A stretch of 64,000 nucleotides of DNA from Microcoleus sp. CAWBG506 (GTDB lineage Bacteria > Cyanobacteriota > Cyanobacteriia > Cyanobacteriales > Microcoleaceae): assembly GCA_020883125.1 (NCBI GenBank), contig JAHREW010000018.1, forward strand, positions 1-64,000, read 5' to 3'. The notes under the pieces are model-generated. The model had not been told where the DNA came from. It ran no database searches and saw nothing but the letters and a program-made list of their open reading frames with translations. Positions 1 to 10,889 of the stretch are shown in pieces; positions within the stretch are counted from its first letter, which is position 1, and the number at the start of each line of letters is the position of its first letter. A program made the translations under genes and the position numbers.

Positions 1-131
1 GCTGTTCCGTGTTTGAGTTTGCATTCTCTGACTATCATGGATCTATGATAGCATAGTTTTATCTAAAAATACATAGATAAAAGTCCCCCTAGAAGGGGGA
101 GGCTTTAGACCCATTTCTTTGGTAAAACTTT

Positions 132-2222
132 CTACCATTCTTCTGTTTTGAGCCGGAGACTGGCCAAGGCCCGGACTTGCTCGTCGGTGTCGGAAACTGC
201 AAGCGATCGCAACAAAGGCAAAACACCGGAATTTTCGGGATAATGTTCGAGGATGGCTTCCAAAGCTGTAAACCTGGGATTGTAAGGAAAAGAACCCTTT
301 TGACCGTAGGGATCGCTCAGGGCCCGATCGCGCAAAAACTCAAACATTCCCGGCGAGTCTTTCCATCCCCGCATCAACTCTACGAGGGCGATCGCCCGCA
401 CCTGAGAATCTTCATCATGTTGAGATCTCATCTGGAGCCACTGAAAAATCTGCGATTCATCTGTCCCACCCCGCGCTAACTTTTGCAAAGCCATTTGTCT
501 GACAGCCGGACTCTCATCGCCCTCTGCTTTAGCCTCCAACAGCATCCAAGTTTCAGGATTGTCCGGCCAGTGGCGAGCCAACTCTTGCACCGCAGCTTGG
601 CGAACCACCGCATCCCCAGAATCAAGCTGAAGTTTCAGCCAAGGTAAGGTTTCCGGGTGATCTGGCCATCCCCCCACGATCGCACACACCAGCACACTCA
701 GCAGGTGAGAATCTTGCTCTGAGTCCACTAGGCTTTTCAAAAAAGGTAAGGTCTCGGCCAAATAAGACCAGCGAGAGGCTATTTGTTTGACAGCAGTTTC
801 TCGGACGTTGAGATGTCTGTCCGACAGGGCGAGATTTTGCAACCAGACAAACACTTTCAGACTCCCAGAGGGTAGTGCAGCCATGGCTTCCACCACTACC
901 TGCCGCACAGTCCAGTAATCTTCGGAATCAGCTATTTGTTGCAGCAGGGGCAGGGTTTCCGGGCGATCGGGCCAACCTACGGCTATCTGTTGTAGGGCTA
1001 TTTCTCGCAGTTGGCTATCACGATCGCCCCTAGCTAGATTTTGCAAAAAAGGCAGAGTTGCGGGGTGGTCGGGCCAGCCAGAGGCCACTGCTTGCACTGC
1101 CGCGATCCGGACTGCCGAACTTTCGTCGGACTCCGCCAGAGTTCTCAGCAGCGGATAAATCTCTGGTTCATCCCGCCAGCGCGCCGCCAATTCTGCGATC
1201 GCCGCTATCCGTACTTCTTTGCTCCTATCCTCACGAGCTATAGTTTTTAGCAGCAGACAAACATCGGGCGCTGTCGGCCAACCGGATGCTAACTCCTGCA
1301 CTGCTACTGTTCGTAGAGTAGAACTTCCGGTGTGGGCGAGGTTTGTGAGCAGGGAAAAAGTGCCTAAAACCGATCGCCAAGCAGAGGCTATGGCTCGCCA
1401 AGCTGCGACTTGGACTCCCAAATTTTCGTCGGTATCAGCGATGCTTCTGAGTAATAGTAAGGTGTCGGTTCGCTCGTGCCATTTCTGAGCCAAAATATAC
1501 AGTGCGCAGGTGCGGACAGCGGGGCTGCGATCGGACAGAGCCAGCTTAGTCAGCAGCGGTCTGGTATCGTTGGAGTCTGGCCAACCAAGGGCGATTTCTG
1601 TGACTGCGGTCGATCGCACTGCCCAACTTGGATCGGATGTGGCTAACTTTTTGAGCATCAGGTAAATTTCTGGATTGTCTGACCAACCGCGGGCTAGGGC
1701 TTCGACGGCGGTAGCTCGGATTTCGCCACTGTCGTTGGAGTGAGCGAGTATTTTGAGCCAGGGCAGAGTTTGGCGGTCATTTTTCCAAGTTTTGGCGATC
1801 GCTGCGATCGCTTGGGAACGAATTTGATATGTTTCTTGCAATTCTTGGCCTGTTTGATAAAGAATCAGGAAACCCATGCCATATTGCGATAATTTTTTTA
1901 AAGCCTTTAACAGTTTAATTTCTGTTTTTTTATTTACTTTTCCCGGAATTCTTGAGAGACATTTTGCTGCCAAAAATAAATTGACAAACTTTTGCTCCTG
2001 ACCGTTTTTATCTGTTAAATATTCTAGGATTTCGCTGGCGGTTTCTGGGTCGAGGCTGGCTGCTATTTCCACCAAAATCTCATGCCAAGATTCCTGTCGC
2101 CAGTGAGGATCGAAAACTTGAGATTTTAGTTCCGATAAACTCAGTTTAGCTGTGTTTAATTGTAAATTAATTAAATCTGTCGATGTCTGAAAATTTTGAA
2201 CTGCCATCTTTGTTTGTAACAT
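132..2222 (-). CDS. HEAT-repeat (PBS lyase HEAT-like) protein
   Basis: 696-aa ORF built of ~32-aa repeats such as 'VRxxAVxELARGWPDxPETLPLLxxLAxSD'. Confidence 0.85.
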   Translation of the reverse strand: MLQTKMAVQNFQTSTDLINLQLNTAKLSLSELKSQVFDPHWRQESWHEILVEIAASLDPETASEILEYLTDKNGQEQKFVNLFLAAKCLSRIPGKVNKKTEIKLLKALKKLSQYGMGFLILYQTGQELQETYQIRSQAIAAIAKTWKNDRQTLPWLKILAHSNDSGEIRATAVEALARGWSDNPEIYLMLKKLATSDPSWAVRSTAVTEIALGWPDSNDTRPLLTKLALSDRSPAVRTCALYILAQKWHERTDTLLLLRSIADTDENLGVQVAAWRAIASAWRSVLGTFSLLTNLAHTGSSTLRTVAVQELASGWPTAPDVCLLLKTIAREDRSKEVRIAAIAELAARWRDEPEIYPLLRTLAESDESSAVRIAAVQAVASGWPDHPATLPFLQNLARGDRDSQLREIALQQIAVGWPDRPETLPLLQQIADSEDYWTVRQVVVEAMAALPSGSLKVFVWLQNLALSDRHLNVRETAVKQIASRWSYLAETLPFLKSLVDSEQDSHLLSVLVCAIVGGWPDHPETLPWLKLQLDSGDAVVRQAAVQELARHWPDNPETWMLLEAKAEGDESPAVRQMALQKLARGGTDESQIFQWLQMRSQHDEDSQVRAIALVELMRGWKDSPGMFEFLRDRALSDPYGQKGSFPYNPRFTALEAILEHYPENSGVLPLLRSLAVSDTDEQVRALASLRLKTEEW

Positions 2223-2564
2223 ACCGATGCTTTTCCCCCCCTGAAACTTGTTTGTCTTTAAAATCAGAAATCTACTCCCCCTTGCCTGATTAAAATCTCT
2301 AGTTTTTTTGATGTTTTAAGAAGTTAAAGTATAATTTATACTTTCTAGCTTCGGCATTCCCATAGAGAAAATTAACCAGTATTTCCAAGAGTTCCCAATT
2401 CTATAAACTATTGCTACAGTTGATTATGTCGGCTTTTGGCATTAAGTCAAGATCTTGTCGCTACTGTTGCATTGTTTTGGGAAATGGTATTAGTTAAGGG
2501 GTTTTACTGAGCAAATCACCTGTATTTTATACTAAAACCTCTGGTTCGGCATCGTTTTAATGCA

Positions 2565-2607
2565 AAATCCGCCACCATTCAGAAAAGTCTGAGCTGGTGG
2601 CGGATTT
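2565..2607 (-). terminator. Hairpin terminator downstream of nirD
   Basis: AAATCCGCCACCA ... TGGTGGCGGATTT perfect 13-bp stem just 3' of the minus-strand nirD stop. Confidence 0.65.
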
Positions 2608-2632
2608 GGCTCAAAGAATCAAAGGGGACAAT

Positions 2633-2992
2633 CTAGGCAATCGCTACTTGTACGCGATCGCCTACAACTTTAACCACAAAAGTGGGAATTTTTACCGTTT
2701 CATCGTCCAAACATTGTCCAGTAGTTAGGCTAAAGTTGTGCTTGTAAATGGGAGAAGCTACTTTCAGAATGCCGTGGCGATCGCCTACAAGTCCCCGCGA
2801 CAACACAAAAGCCTTGCTAAACGGATCGTAATTGCTGATTGCATAAAGTTCATCACCATTTCCTACTCGAAAAATCGCCACTTGTTTGTCGGCTACTAAA
2901 GCACAAACTCCTGTATTCGGGGCGATCGCCTCCAGGGAACAGACATCTACCCAAGTTGTGACTGTATCGGAAACTGATAATGATTGAATCAT
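2633..2992 (-). CDS. nirD: Nitrite reductase (NAD(P)H) small subunit, Rieske-like
   Basis: 119 aa; 'ALVADKQVAIFRV...LYAISNYDPFSKAFVLSRGLVGD...VASPIYKHNFSLTTGQCLDD' typical of NirD; adjacent to nirB. Confidence 0.9.
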   Translation of the reverse strand: MIQSLSVSDTVTTWVDVCSLEAIAPNTGVCALVADKQVAIFRVGNGDELYAISNYDPFSKAFVLSRGLVGDRHGILKVASPIYKHNFSLTTGQCLDDETVKIPTFVVKVVGDRVQVAIA

Positions 2993-3221
2993 GTTTTTTT
3001 CCTGTTAGTTTACTTCAATCTAGTGGGAGGGTAGGCATTCTTGGCACTACCCCTACAAAAGCCTGATTTTCCTGAGAATGAAACAGCCCTGCCTGATTAA
3101 GCGGGGTTATAGCAAGGGTGTTTCATTCTCTTCTAGGAGAAGCCCCCCGTGACTGTCCCAATTCCTGAAACATCTGTACGGGCAATCCCACGCCCGGTTG
3201 CCAAGAGTGGCTGGAGAGGGG

Positions 3222-5786
3222 TTATTCCGAAACTCCAACCAAAGCCTTTTCATGTTCATAAGGTGGCCGTGCTTGTCCCCTTTCGGCAACACGAACAATA
3301 CTCGGATCTGGCAAATCAGAATTCACAAAATGCTGGAACCGTTGCACCTTATGGGGGTCTTCTATGGTAGTTTTCCACTCACATTGATAAGTATCCACCA
3401 AATGCTCCATCTGCGCTTCTAACTCAGCACAAATACCCAGAGAATCCTCAATAATTACCTGTTTTAAGTATTCAATACCGCCCTCAAGTTTATTAAACCA
3501 AGTAGCGGTGCGTTCCAGGCGATCGGCAGTACGGATATAGAGAATCAAAAAGCGATCGATATACTTAATCAAAGTTTCCTTATCGATATCCGTCGCCAGC
3601 AAAACCGCGTGTTGTGGCTTAATACCACCATTGCCACACACGTACAAATTCCAACCATTTTCAGTAGCAATAATCCCAAAATCCTTGCTTTGAGCTTCCG
3701 CACATTCGCGAGTGCAACCAGAGACAGCAGATTTTAGTTTGTGGGGCGATCGCAAACCACGATAGCGCAATTCAACCTCGATCGCCAAACTCGTAGAATC
3801 CTGCACCCCAAAACGACACCAAGTGCTACCAACACAAGATTTTACAGTCCGCAGAGCCTTACCATAAGCGTGTCCCGACTCAAATCCCGCATCAATCAAG
3901 CGACGCCAAATATGCGGCAACTGATCCACACGCGCCCCAAACAAATCGATCCGTTGCGCGCCAGTAATCTTAGTATAAAGTCCAAATTCCTTGGCAACTT
4001 CCCCCAAAACAATCAACTTATCGGGAGTAATTTCTCCACCCGGAACCCGTGGCACCACGGAATAAGTACCATCGCGTTGAATATTTGCCAAAAAGTAATC
4101 ATTTGTATCTTGCAAACCAACATGAGACTTGTCTAAAATATGCTCGTTCCAAGTAGAAGCCAGCATAGAAGCAATCGCAGGTTTGCAAATTTCGCAGCCC
4201 TTACCTTTGCCATGTTTGGCGATCGTCTCTTCAAAAGTTTTAATCCCCTGAGAGCGCACTAAATGGTACAATTCTTGGCGAGAATATTCAAAATGCTCGC
4301 AGAGGTTGTTTTTGACAGCAACCCCAGCTTTCTTCATCTGTGACTTGAAGATGTCTGTCACCAGAGGTACGCAACCACCGCAGCCCGTACCAGCTTGGGT
4401 GCATTTCTTAACGCTGGCAACATCAGTTAAATTGCGATCGCGAATAGCATCACAAATCTGCCCTTTGCTGACATTATTGCAAGAACAAATTTGAGCAGAA
4501 TCCGGCAAACTATCCACTCCCAAACCAGGCACTACTCCACCTTCTCGTGGCGGCATCAACAAATCTTCAGGATGGGGAGGCAGAGCAATTTCATTTTGCA
4601 TAAATTGCAACAAAGTACCGTAAGCAGAAGCATCTCCCACGAGAATTCCACCTAAAATTCGGCTCCCATCTTGATTCAAGACTAATTTTTTGTAAACACC
4701 TTGGAATGTGTCAGCCACAACAATTTCCTTAGCATCGGGAGACTTAGAAAAAGCATCTCCAAAACTAGCAACATCCACCCCCAAAAGTTTAAGTTTTGTG
4801 GACATATCCGCACCAGTAAAAGTGCTTATAGCACCGGCATCTTGCCCATCATCTACTAAACTGCTTAAAATATTCGCTGCTACTCCAGCCATTGTATAAC
4901 CGGGAGCAACTAAGCCGTAAATCCGATTGTCATAAAGCGCGCATTCCCCGATCGCATAAATATCAGCATCGGAAGTTTGGCACTTATCATTAATCACAAT
5001 ACCACCCCGTTCACCCACTTCAATGCCACAACCTCTGGCAATTTCATCGCGGGGGCGAATCCCGGCAGAAAACACAATCATATCTGTTGCCAATTCCGAA
5101 CCATCAGCAAACAGCATTGTGGTAACTTTGCCATCTTCACTGACAATTTCAGTAGTAGACTTACTGGTATGAACCGAAACTCCCAACTCTTCTATTTTGT
5201 TGCGAAGAATTGCACCACCAGCATCATCAATCTGTACAGGCATCAGTCGCGGTGCAAACTCAACTACATGAGTTTTCAAACCCATATTTTGCAGAGCATT
5301 GGCACATTCTAAGCCCAATAAACCACCACCGATTACTACGCCAACCTTGCAATTTTTAGCGTAATCGGACATCGCCTCCAAGTCATCAATTGTCCGATAA
5401 ACAAAAGTACCCTGAGCCTCTTTGCCTTTAATAGGCGGTACAAATGGATAGGAACCAGTGGCCAGAACAATTTTGTCGTAGGTAACTTCTAAACCATTTG
5501 CTGAAGAGACTGTTTTTTGTTCCCGATTAATACCAACTGCTTTGTCACCGATGTGAATTTGAATGCCATTTTCTTGATAAAAACCTGGTTCAACTAGAGA
5601 TAAATCTCCCGCTGTCTTCCCAGAGAAAAAACCGCTGAGGTTGACGCGATCGTAGGCGACGCGAGGTTCTTCGCAGAAAGTAATTAAATTCCAGTATTTC
5701 GCAGCATCCGAGCTGACCATTAACTCTAGGAATTTATGGCCTACCATGCCATTGCCGATTACAACGAGGTTTTTTTTGGCTGTCAT
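3222..5786 (-). CDS. nirB: Nitrite reductase (NAD(P)H) large subunit
   Basis: 854 aa; N-terminal FAD/NAD oxidoreductase (VVIGNGMVG), BFD-like CSCNN...CTQAGTGCGGC, siroheme/4Fe-4S motifs CVGSTWCRFG and SGCTRECAEAQ. Confidence 0.93.
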   Translation of the reverse strand: MTAKKNLVVIGNGMVGHKFLELMVSSDAAKYWNLITFCEEPRVAYDRVNLSGFFSGKTAGDLSLVEPGFYQENGIQIHIGDKAVGINREQKTVSSANGLEVTYDKIVLATGSYPFVPPIKGKEAQGTFVYRTIDDLEAMSDYAKNCKVGVVIGGGLLGLECANALQNMGLKTHVVEFAPRLMPVQIDDAGGAILRNKIEELGVSVHTSKSTTEIVSEDGKVTTMLFADGSELATDMIVFSAGIRPRDEIARGCGIEVGERGGIVINDKCQTSDADIYAIGECALYDNRIYGLVAPGYTMAGVAANILSSLVDDGQDAGAISTFTGADMSTKLKLLGVDVASFGDAFSKSPDAKEIVVADTFQGVYKKLVLNQDGSRILGGILVGDASAYGTLLQFMQNEIALPPHPEDLLMPPREGGVVPGLGVDSLPDSAQICSCNNVSKGQICDAIRDRNLTDVASVKKCTQAGTGCGGCVPLVTDIFKSQMKKAGVAVKNNLCEHFEYSRQELYHLVRSQGIKTFEETIAKHGKGKGCEICKPAIASMLASTWNEHILDKSHVGLQDTNDYFLANIQRDGTYSVVPRVPGGEITPDKLIVLGEVAKEFGLYTKITGAQRIDLFGARVDQLPHIWRRLIDAGFESGHAYGKALRTVKSCVGSTWCRFGVQDSTSLAIEVELRYRGLRSPHKLKSAVSGCTRECAEAQSKDFGIIATENGWNLYVCGNGGIKPQHAVLLATDIDKETLIKYIDRFLILYIRTADRLERTATWFNKLEGGIEYLKQVIIEDSLGICAELEAQMEHLVDTYQCEWKTTIEDPHKVQRFQHFVNSDLPDPSIVRVAERGQARPPYEHEKALVGVSE

Positions 5787-6003
5787 TAGAATCTATTTAA
5801 TCGCTTCTATCAGTCCTTCTTTTATTGATATAAGAATTTTGACAAAAAGTTTGTATTTATAGATACAGGATATTAATTATTATGCAATTTATGAAGAATA
5901 TATATTGATTTTTTGCATAATATCACATCTGTGTATCGTTGACATAAAAAATCATATTTTTTTCAGTGACTAAACTTACTTTTTGCCAAATTTTAATTAT
6001 TAT

Positions 6004-6792
6004 TTAAGCTCCCATTCCCGAATATTGTTTCAAACCCTGTCGCCATAGCCAGCGATTCCACACAAAAAACACCGCACCCCAACCAAACATTACCAGCAAA
6101 CCGCGCCCTATATCAACAGGTAATCCAATTAAAATTGCAGCAGGGAAATGAATTAAATAAGGAAAAGGTGTCCACAAAACTACTTCGCGCACTGATGTGG
6201 GAAACACTTCTAAGGGCGCAACCAGTCCAGAGAGAAATAGATAAATTAAAAACCAGAATTGTTCGATCGCACTGGCGCGTTCCAACCAAAAAGCAAACAG
6301 TGCAAAGGTATACTGAATCAGGAATCGAAGGCAAAAAGCCAATGCAATTACTAGCACAAACAGTAAAAATCTGCCAGCACTCGGCAACCAAAAAGACTGC
6401 GGGTAAAGCGCAAAAAATATCAGGGTTAATCCGAATACAAACGGTAGGCGCGCAAACCTTTCGGAAACATGAGACGCAAAGTGATGCCATACTGGATCTA
6501 GAGGCTGCAACAACTTATTAGATAAAGTTCCTTGTACTACTTGTTTTTCAAATTCCCAAATCACCCAAACGACATTGGTTTGTCGCACAATGAACGCTGC
6601 TAAAAAATAACGGGCAAAGTCGATGGACTTGAGCCCAAATTCTCCAGTTTGTGCGGCCCGCATCCACACACCCATCAAAATAAACGGCAAAACTCCCGAC
6701 AGCGCCCACAAAAGCAATTCTGCTCGGTATTCTAGCATATAAGCATAGTAGGCACTGAGCAAAGTTTTAGCAATTCTGATAGATTTTTTCAT
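6004..6792 (-). CDS. ABC-2 family transporter permease
   Basis: 262 aa hydrophobic protein next to an ABC ATPase; ABC-2 type membrane topology. Confidence 0.8.
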   Translation of the reverse strand: MKKSIRIAKTLLSAYYAYMLEYRAELLLWALSGVLPFILMGVWMRAAQTGEFGLKSIDFARYFLAAFIVRQTNVVWVIWEFEKQVVQGTLSNKLLQPLDPVWHHFASHVSERFARLPFVFGLTLIFFALYPQSFWLPSAGRFLLFVLVIALAFCLRFLIQYTFALFAFWLERASAIEQFWFLIYLFLSGLVAPLEVFPTSVREVVLWTPFPYLIHFPAAILIGLPVDIGRGLLVMFGWGAVFFVWNRWLWRQGLKQYSGMGA

Positions 6793-6906
6793 GTCAATTG
6801 TAGATTTAATTTGTCCATCTTAGCAACGAGCTAGAAGCCCGTTACACACAAACTATGGTGCAACAGAAATCTTGCCTGTTATTGAGCATAATCTTATGCA
6901 AAAATA

Positions 6907-7887
6907 TTACACTTTTCCCGTGCGAAAAACTCTGCCAATTACCTCTTCAATGGGCGGATCGGTAACAGTCAAATCCACCACTTCCAACTGGGCCAACATC
7001 TTCGCTACCCCCACCATCAATTCCTCCCTTTTTACCAAAAATCGCACCGATTGTCCCTCAATAGATTCTACCTCCCCGTAAGCAGAAGCACGATCTTGAG
7101 ATAGCGGATTGGCTAATTCTACCTGAACTTGTCGATAAGGTGCAAATCTGTCGAGTAATCCATCCAAATTACCATCATAAACTAATTGCCCTTCATGGAT
7201 TAACAAAACTCGCTTGCACAAAGCAGTAATGTCTGCCATGTAGTGACTCGTTAATAGCACCGTTGCTTGATAGCGTTCGTTATATTCCCGCAGAAATTTC
7301 CTCACACTAAACTGCGCATTTATATCTAAGCCTAATGTCGGTTCATCTAAAAATAATACCTGCGGTTGGTGCAACAATGCTGCCATCAATTCCGCTTTCA
7401 TGCGTTCCCCTAAAGACAGTTTTCGCACGGGTTGATTTAACTTACCTTCTAGGGATAACATCTCCGTAAGTTCCCCAACTCGCAGCCGATAATCTTTCTC
7501 AGTGATTCCGTAGACAGCGGCATTGATTCTCAGAGAGTCGAGCACTGGCAAATCCCAGATTAGCTGCTGTTTTTGCCCCATGACTAAGGTGATTTTCTGC
7601 AAAAAATCGGCTTCGCGGCGAAATGGAGTGCGATCGCACACTCTTACCATACCAGCAGACGGATAAATTAAACCAGTCAGCATTTTCAGCGTCGTAGTTT
7701 TGCCCGCGCCATTAGCCCCCAGAAAGCCCACAACTTCCCCCGGTTCAATACTGAAAGAAACTCCCTCAACAGCTTTTACATTGCGATAAGTGCGCTTAAA
7801 AAAGTGTTGGATGGTTCCTTTTAGTCCCGGTTCTTTAATGGCGAGGGGATAAACTTTGCTCAAGTCTTCAACTAAAATAATTGGCAT
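6907..7887 (-). CDS. ABC transporter ATP-binding protein
   Basis: Walker A GANGAGKTTTLK, signature LSLGERMKAEL, Walker B VLFLDEPT. Confidence 0.92.
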   Translation of the reverse strand: MPIILVEDLSKVYPLAIKEPGLKGTIQHFFKRTYRNVKAVEGVSFSIEPGEVVGFLGANGAGKTTTLKMLTGLIYPSAGMVRVCDRTPFRREADFLQKITLVMGQKQQLIWDLPVLDSLRINAAVYGITEKDYRLRVGELTEMLSLEGKLNQPVRKLSLGERMKAELMAALLHQPQVLFLDEPTLGLDINAQFSVRKFLREYNERYQATVLLTSHYMADITALCKRVLLIHEGQLVYDGNLDGLLDRFAPYRQVQVELANPLSQDRASAYGEVESIEGQSVRFLVKREELMVGVAKMLAQLEVVDLTVTDPPIEEVIGRVFRTGKV

Positions 7888-8053
7888 TAGCTTAAGGTTT
7901 AACTTTTATTTCAATCTAGTATATTCCAGTCTGGCTGGTGCAAAGATGCAATGGTTAAAATTTTTGTCAGATTCTTCCAGAATCAATCCTTACTGAGTGT
8001 AGAATCAGAATATTGCAACATATTCAATATTACATCTCAATCAGTTTACAACT

Positions 8054-8863
8054 ATGGCACTTAAACCAGATAATTCCGGCATTCCTCGTTTGGTAGGAGA
8101 CAATTCTCCCGAAAATATTACACTTACACCGGGACAAGTTGCTAATTTTCCTGGGGGAGTTTGGGTGCTGGGTGGTAATGATACTGTTACTGGTTCATCA
8201 GATGCCGAACGAATTTTTGGTAACGATGACAAAGACAGTCTCTTAGGTGGTGCGGGTAATGATTCTATTTATGGTGGTAAGGGTGATGACGATATTTTAG
8301 GAGAAATTGGCAATGATTTCCTCACCGGGGACAGAAATAGTGATTTCCTGGATGGTGGCGTGGGAAATGATTTGTTGCGTGGGGGTCAAGGTATTGATTT
8401 GTTAGTTGGTGGTGATGGCAATGATACTTTAATTGGTGACAGAGATGTTGATGTTTACAAAGGTGGTGCAGGCAGCGATGTTTTTGTGTTGAGAGTCGAT
8501 CAAGCCGGACAAAAAATCATTGGATTTGAAGTTCCTGATGCCGTAATTGTGGATTTTGATAAATTCAATGATTCCCTGGGAATTAGCACGGCATTTACCA
8601 CCAGCAATATCTCCTTTGAACAGGTAAATTATAGTCTCAATGACCCCAGATTGTTGCTGATCGATCCCGCCACTGTAGCGGGTGGTACTAGCTTGTTAGC
8701 CAAGGGTGGTATCTCCCAGCGAGACCTCGATCCCGATGGTAACGGCCGTGTGGAAGCTACTAATATTAGGTTCGGTTTTACGAATGCTTTGTTAGGGACT
8801 GTGTTGAATGTAACACCAGCAGATTTAACTGGTCGTTTTATTAATGCTAGTTCTGTGCTTTGA
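8054..8863 (+). CDS. RTX-type calcium-binding repeat protein
   Basis: Tandem GGxGND/GGxGxDxL nonapeptides ('LLGGAGNDSIYGGKGDDDILGEIGND'). Confidence 0.88.
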   Translation: MALKPDNSGIPRLVGDNSPENITLTPGQVANFPGGVWVLGGNDTVTGSSDAERIFGNDDKDSLLGGAGNDSIYGGKGDDDILGEIGNDFLTGDRNSDFLDGGVGNDLLRGGQGIDLLVGGDGNDTLIGDRDVDVYKGGAGSDVFVLRVDQAGQKIIGFEVPDAVIVDFDKFNDSLGISTAFTTSNISFEQVNYSLNDPRLLLIDPATVAGGTSLLAKGGISQRDLDPDGNGRVEATNIRFGFTNALLGTVLNVTPADLTGRFINASSVL

Positions 8864-8950
8864 ATTATAGCTTAAACAATCCTCCTGGGGGTAGGGGGCT
8901 GGGCATCGCCCAGCCCTACAGATTTTTGAAAATCGTGCAAAATATGAGTT

Positions 8951-9958
8951 TTAACTAACAGTTAAAACTGCTCGGTAACGTACTTTATTTTCGCGCACTT
9001 TCTGCATAGCTTCATTGGCTTGGGTCATGGCAAAAACTTCAACAATCGGCTCAATCCCAAATTTCTCTGAAAGTGACAGCATATCATTAATCATAGCGCG
9101 ACCGCCTGTTGGGGAAGCCACAATTCGGCGACGCTTCATCAGCAGTGGAAATAACGGAATAGTCAGCGGTGCGTCGGGAACTCCCACAAAAGCCAGCGTA
9201 CCATCAGAATCGAGAAGATCGATGTAAGGAACCCAATCTAAAGCAACAGGAACTGTGCTCAATAAGATATTTAATTTATTGCTGGGGGATGGAGGAATTT
9301 CGCCTTTTCCTACTACAATAGCTTCGTCTGCCCCCATCTGTTCGGCAAATTCTGCTTTGTCTGCGGAAGTAGTAAAAACGGTGACGCGATTGCCTAATTT
9401 TTTAGCAAATTGGACGGCCATGTGTCCCAAACCACCGATACCGAGAATGCCGATTTCTTGACCGGAACTCATGCCCGCATTCCGCAAACCTGCATAAACA
9501 GTAATTCCGCCACACAGCAGCGGCCCTGCTGCTTTGGAATCGATGCCTTTGGGAATTGGAAAAGCAAACCGGGAATCTATCATTAAATGGTCAGCAAAAC
9601 CCCCTGGACCTGTGACAATTAATCCTTGGTTATTATCGCAGAGGTTTTCGTTGCCTCGCAAGCAGTCCTGACACTGCAAACATGAGGATCTTTGCCAGCC
9701 GACACCAACGCGATCGCCTACTTTTAAATGAGTCACTTGCGCCCCTATTTCCGCCACTTCTCCGATGACTTCGTGACCGGGAACTAGGGGATATTTTGAT
9801 TGACCCCAATCGTTGTCAATCATGTGTATATCGGAGTGACAAATGCCACAAGTTAACACTTTTATCAGGCATTCCTGTTCTTTTGGTGATGCGACATCGA
9901 AGCTATATTCTTCAAGTATTCCACCAGATTTTTTGACGGCTAATGCTTGAATTTTCAT
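8951..9958 (-). CDS. Zinc-dependent alcohol dehydrogenase family protein
   Basis: GICHSDIHMI, GHEVIGEVAEIG, CLQCQDCLRGNENLC structural zinc motif, GIGGLGHMAVQFAK. Confidence 0.92.
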   Translation of the reverse strand: MKIQALAVKKSGGILEEYSFDVASPKEQECLIKVLTCGICHSDIHMIDNDWGQSKYPLVPGHEVIGEVAEIGAQVTHLKVGDRVGVGWQRSSCLQCQDCLRGNENLCDNNQGLIVTGPGGFADHLMIDSRFAFPIPKGIDSKAAGPLLCGGITVYAGLRNAGMSSGQEIGILGIGGLGHMAVQFAKKLGNRVTVFTTSADKAEFAEQMGADEAIVVGKGEIPPSPSNKLNILLSTVPVALDWVPYIDLLDSDGTLAFVGVPDAPLTIPLFPLLMKRRRIVASPTGGRAMINDMLSLSEKFGIEPIVEVFAMTQANEAMQKVRENKVRYRAVLTVS

Positions 9959-10059
9959 GGTGATATTTCCTGGTGTTTTAGTCAGTATATAACAGTTATC
10001 AATGATTCATCAATCAGAGAAAGTGCACTGTTAAAATTAGTTGCATTTCTCTACCACTA

Positions 10060-10860
10060 TCATTTCTCCTTTGCCATTGCCCACTGCATTAAACCGGGGA
10101 ATAGGCGATAGGCTTCGGCGGCTATAAATGCAGGGCCGACGGTGACTTCAGAACGCTTATTTTTAACTGCATCCCAAATAGCCTTGGCAATATCTTCCGG
10201 CTGATTGGCCCAGTTAGATTTCAGCATTTCGCTCATTTCCTGACGACGTAGTTCGGCTGCTGGTTCGTGGCGATCGCGAAACTGAGCTCTTTCTAAAAAA
10301 TCACTGTTAATTAAGCCCGGATGTACGGCACAAACTTGAATTCCTTGAGGTGCTAATTCCAATCGCAAGGTGTCGGTTAAACCTGTCAAGGCATATTTGC
10401 TGGCACAATAGGCAGTCATTTGAGGCAAAGGCATTTTGCCACCAATCGAACCGACATTAACGATTGTACCAGTTTTTCGGGATAAAAAATGTGGCAAAAG
10501 TGCTTGGATTGTGTTAACACATCCCCAAAAATTGGTATTCATTAATTGCTGCCAATCTTCGGCGGTAGTTTGCTCCATCGCTCCCGTTAAACAGATGCCT
10601 GCATTGTTGACTAACACATCGATGTTACCATAAAAAGAGAGGGCTTTTTCAATGAGCGATCGCACTTGTTGAACATCGCCTACATCGGCGGGAATAGCTA
10701 ACACCGAATTGCCTTGATGTTCCACCATAGCCGCGGCGGCTGCTAATCTTTCGGGCTGACGAGCTGTCATCACGACATCGTAGCCTGACTTGGCAAATAA
10801 AAGTGCCGTTGCTTTGCCACTTCCTTGAGAAGCGCCTGTAATCAAAACTGTAGGAGCCAT
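10060..10860 (-). CDS. Short-chain dehydrogenase/reductase (SDR)
   Basis: TGASQGSGKA, NNAG, active site YCASKYA. Confidence 0.9.
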   Translation of the reverse strand: MAPTVLITGASQGSGKATALLFAKSGYDVVMTARQPERLAAAAAMVEHQGNSVLAIPADVGDVQQVRSLIEKALSFYGNIDVLVNNAGICLTGAMEQTTAEDWQQLMNTNFWGCVNTIQALLPHFLSRKTGTIVNVGSIGGKMPLPQMTAYCASKYALTGLTDTLRLELAPQGIQVCAVHPGLINSDFLERAQFRDRHEPAAELRRQEMSEMLKSNWANQPEDIAKAIWDAVKNKRSEVTVGPAFIAAEAYRLFPGLMQWAMAKEK

Positions 10861-10889
10861 AGAGTTATCAGTTGTGAATCAGTGGTGAG

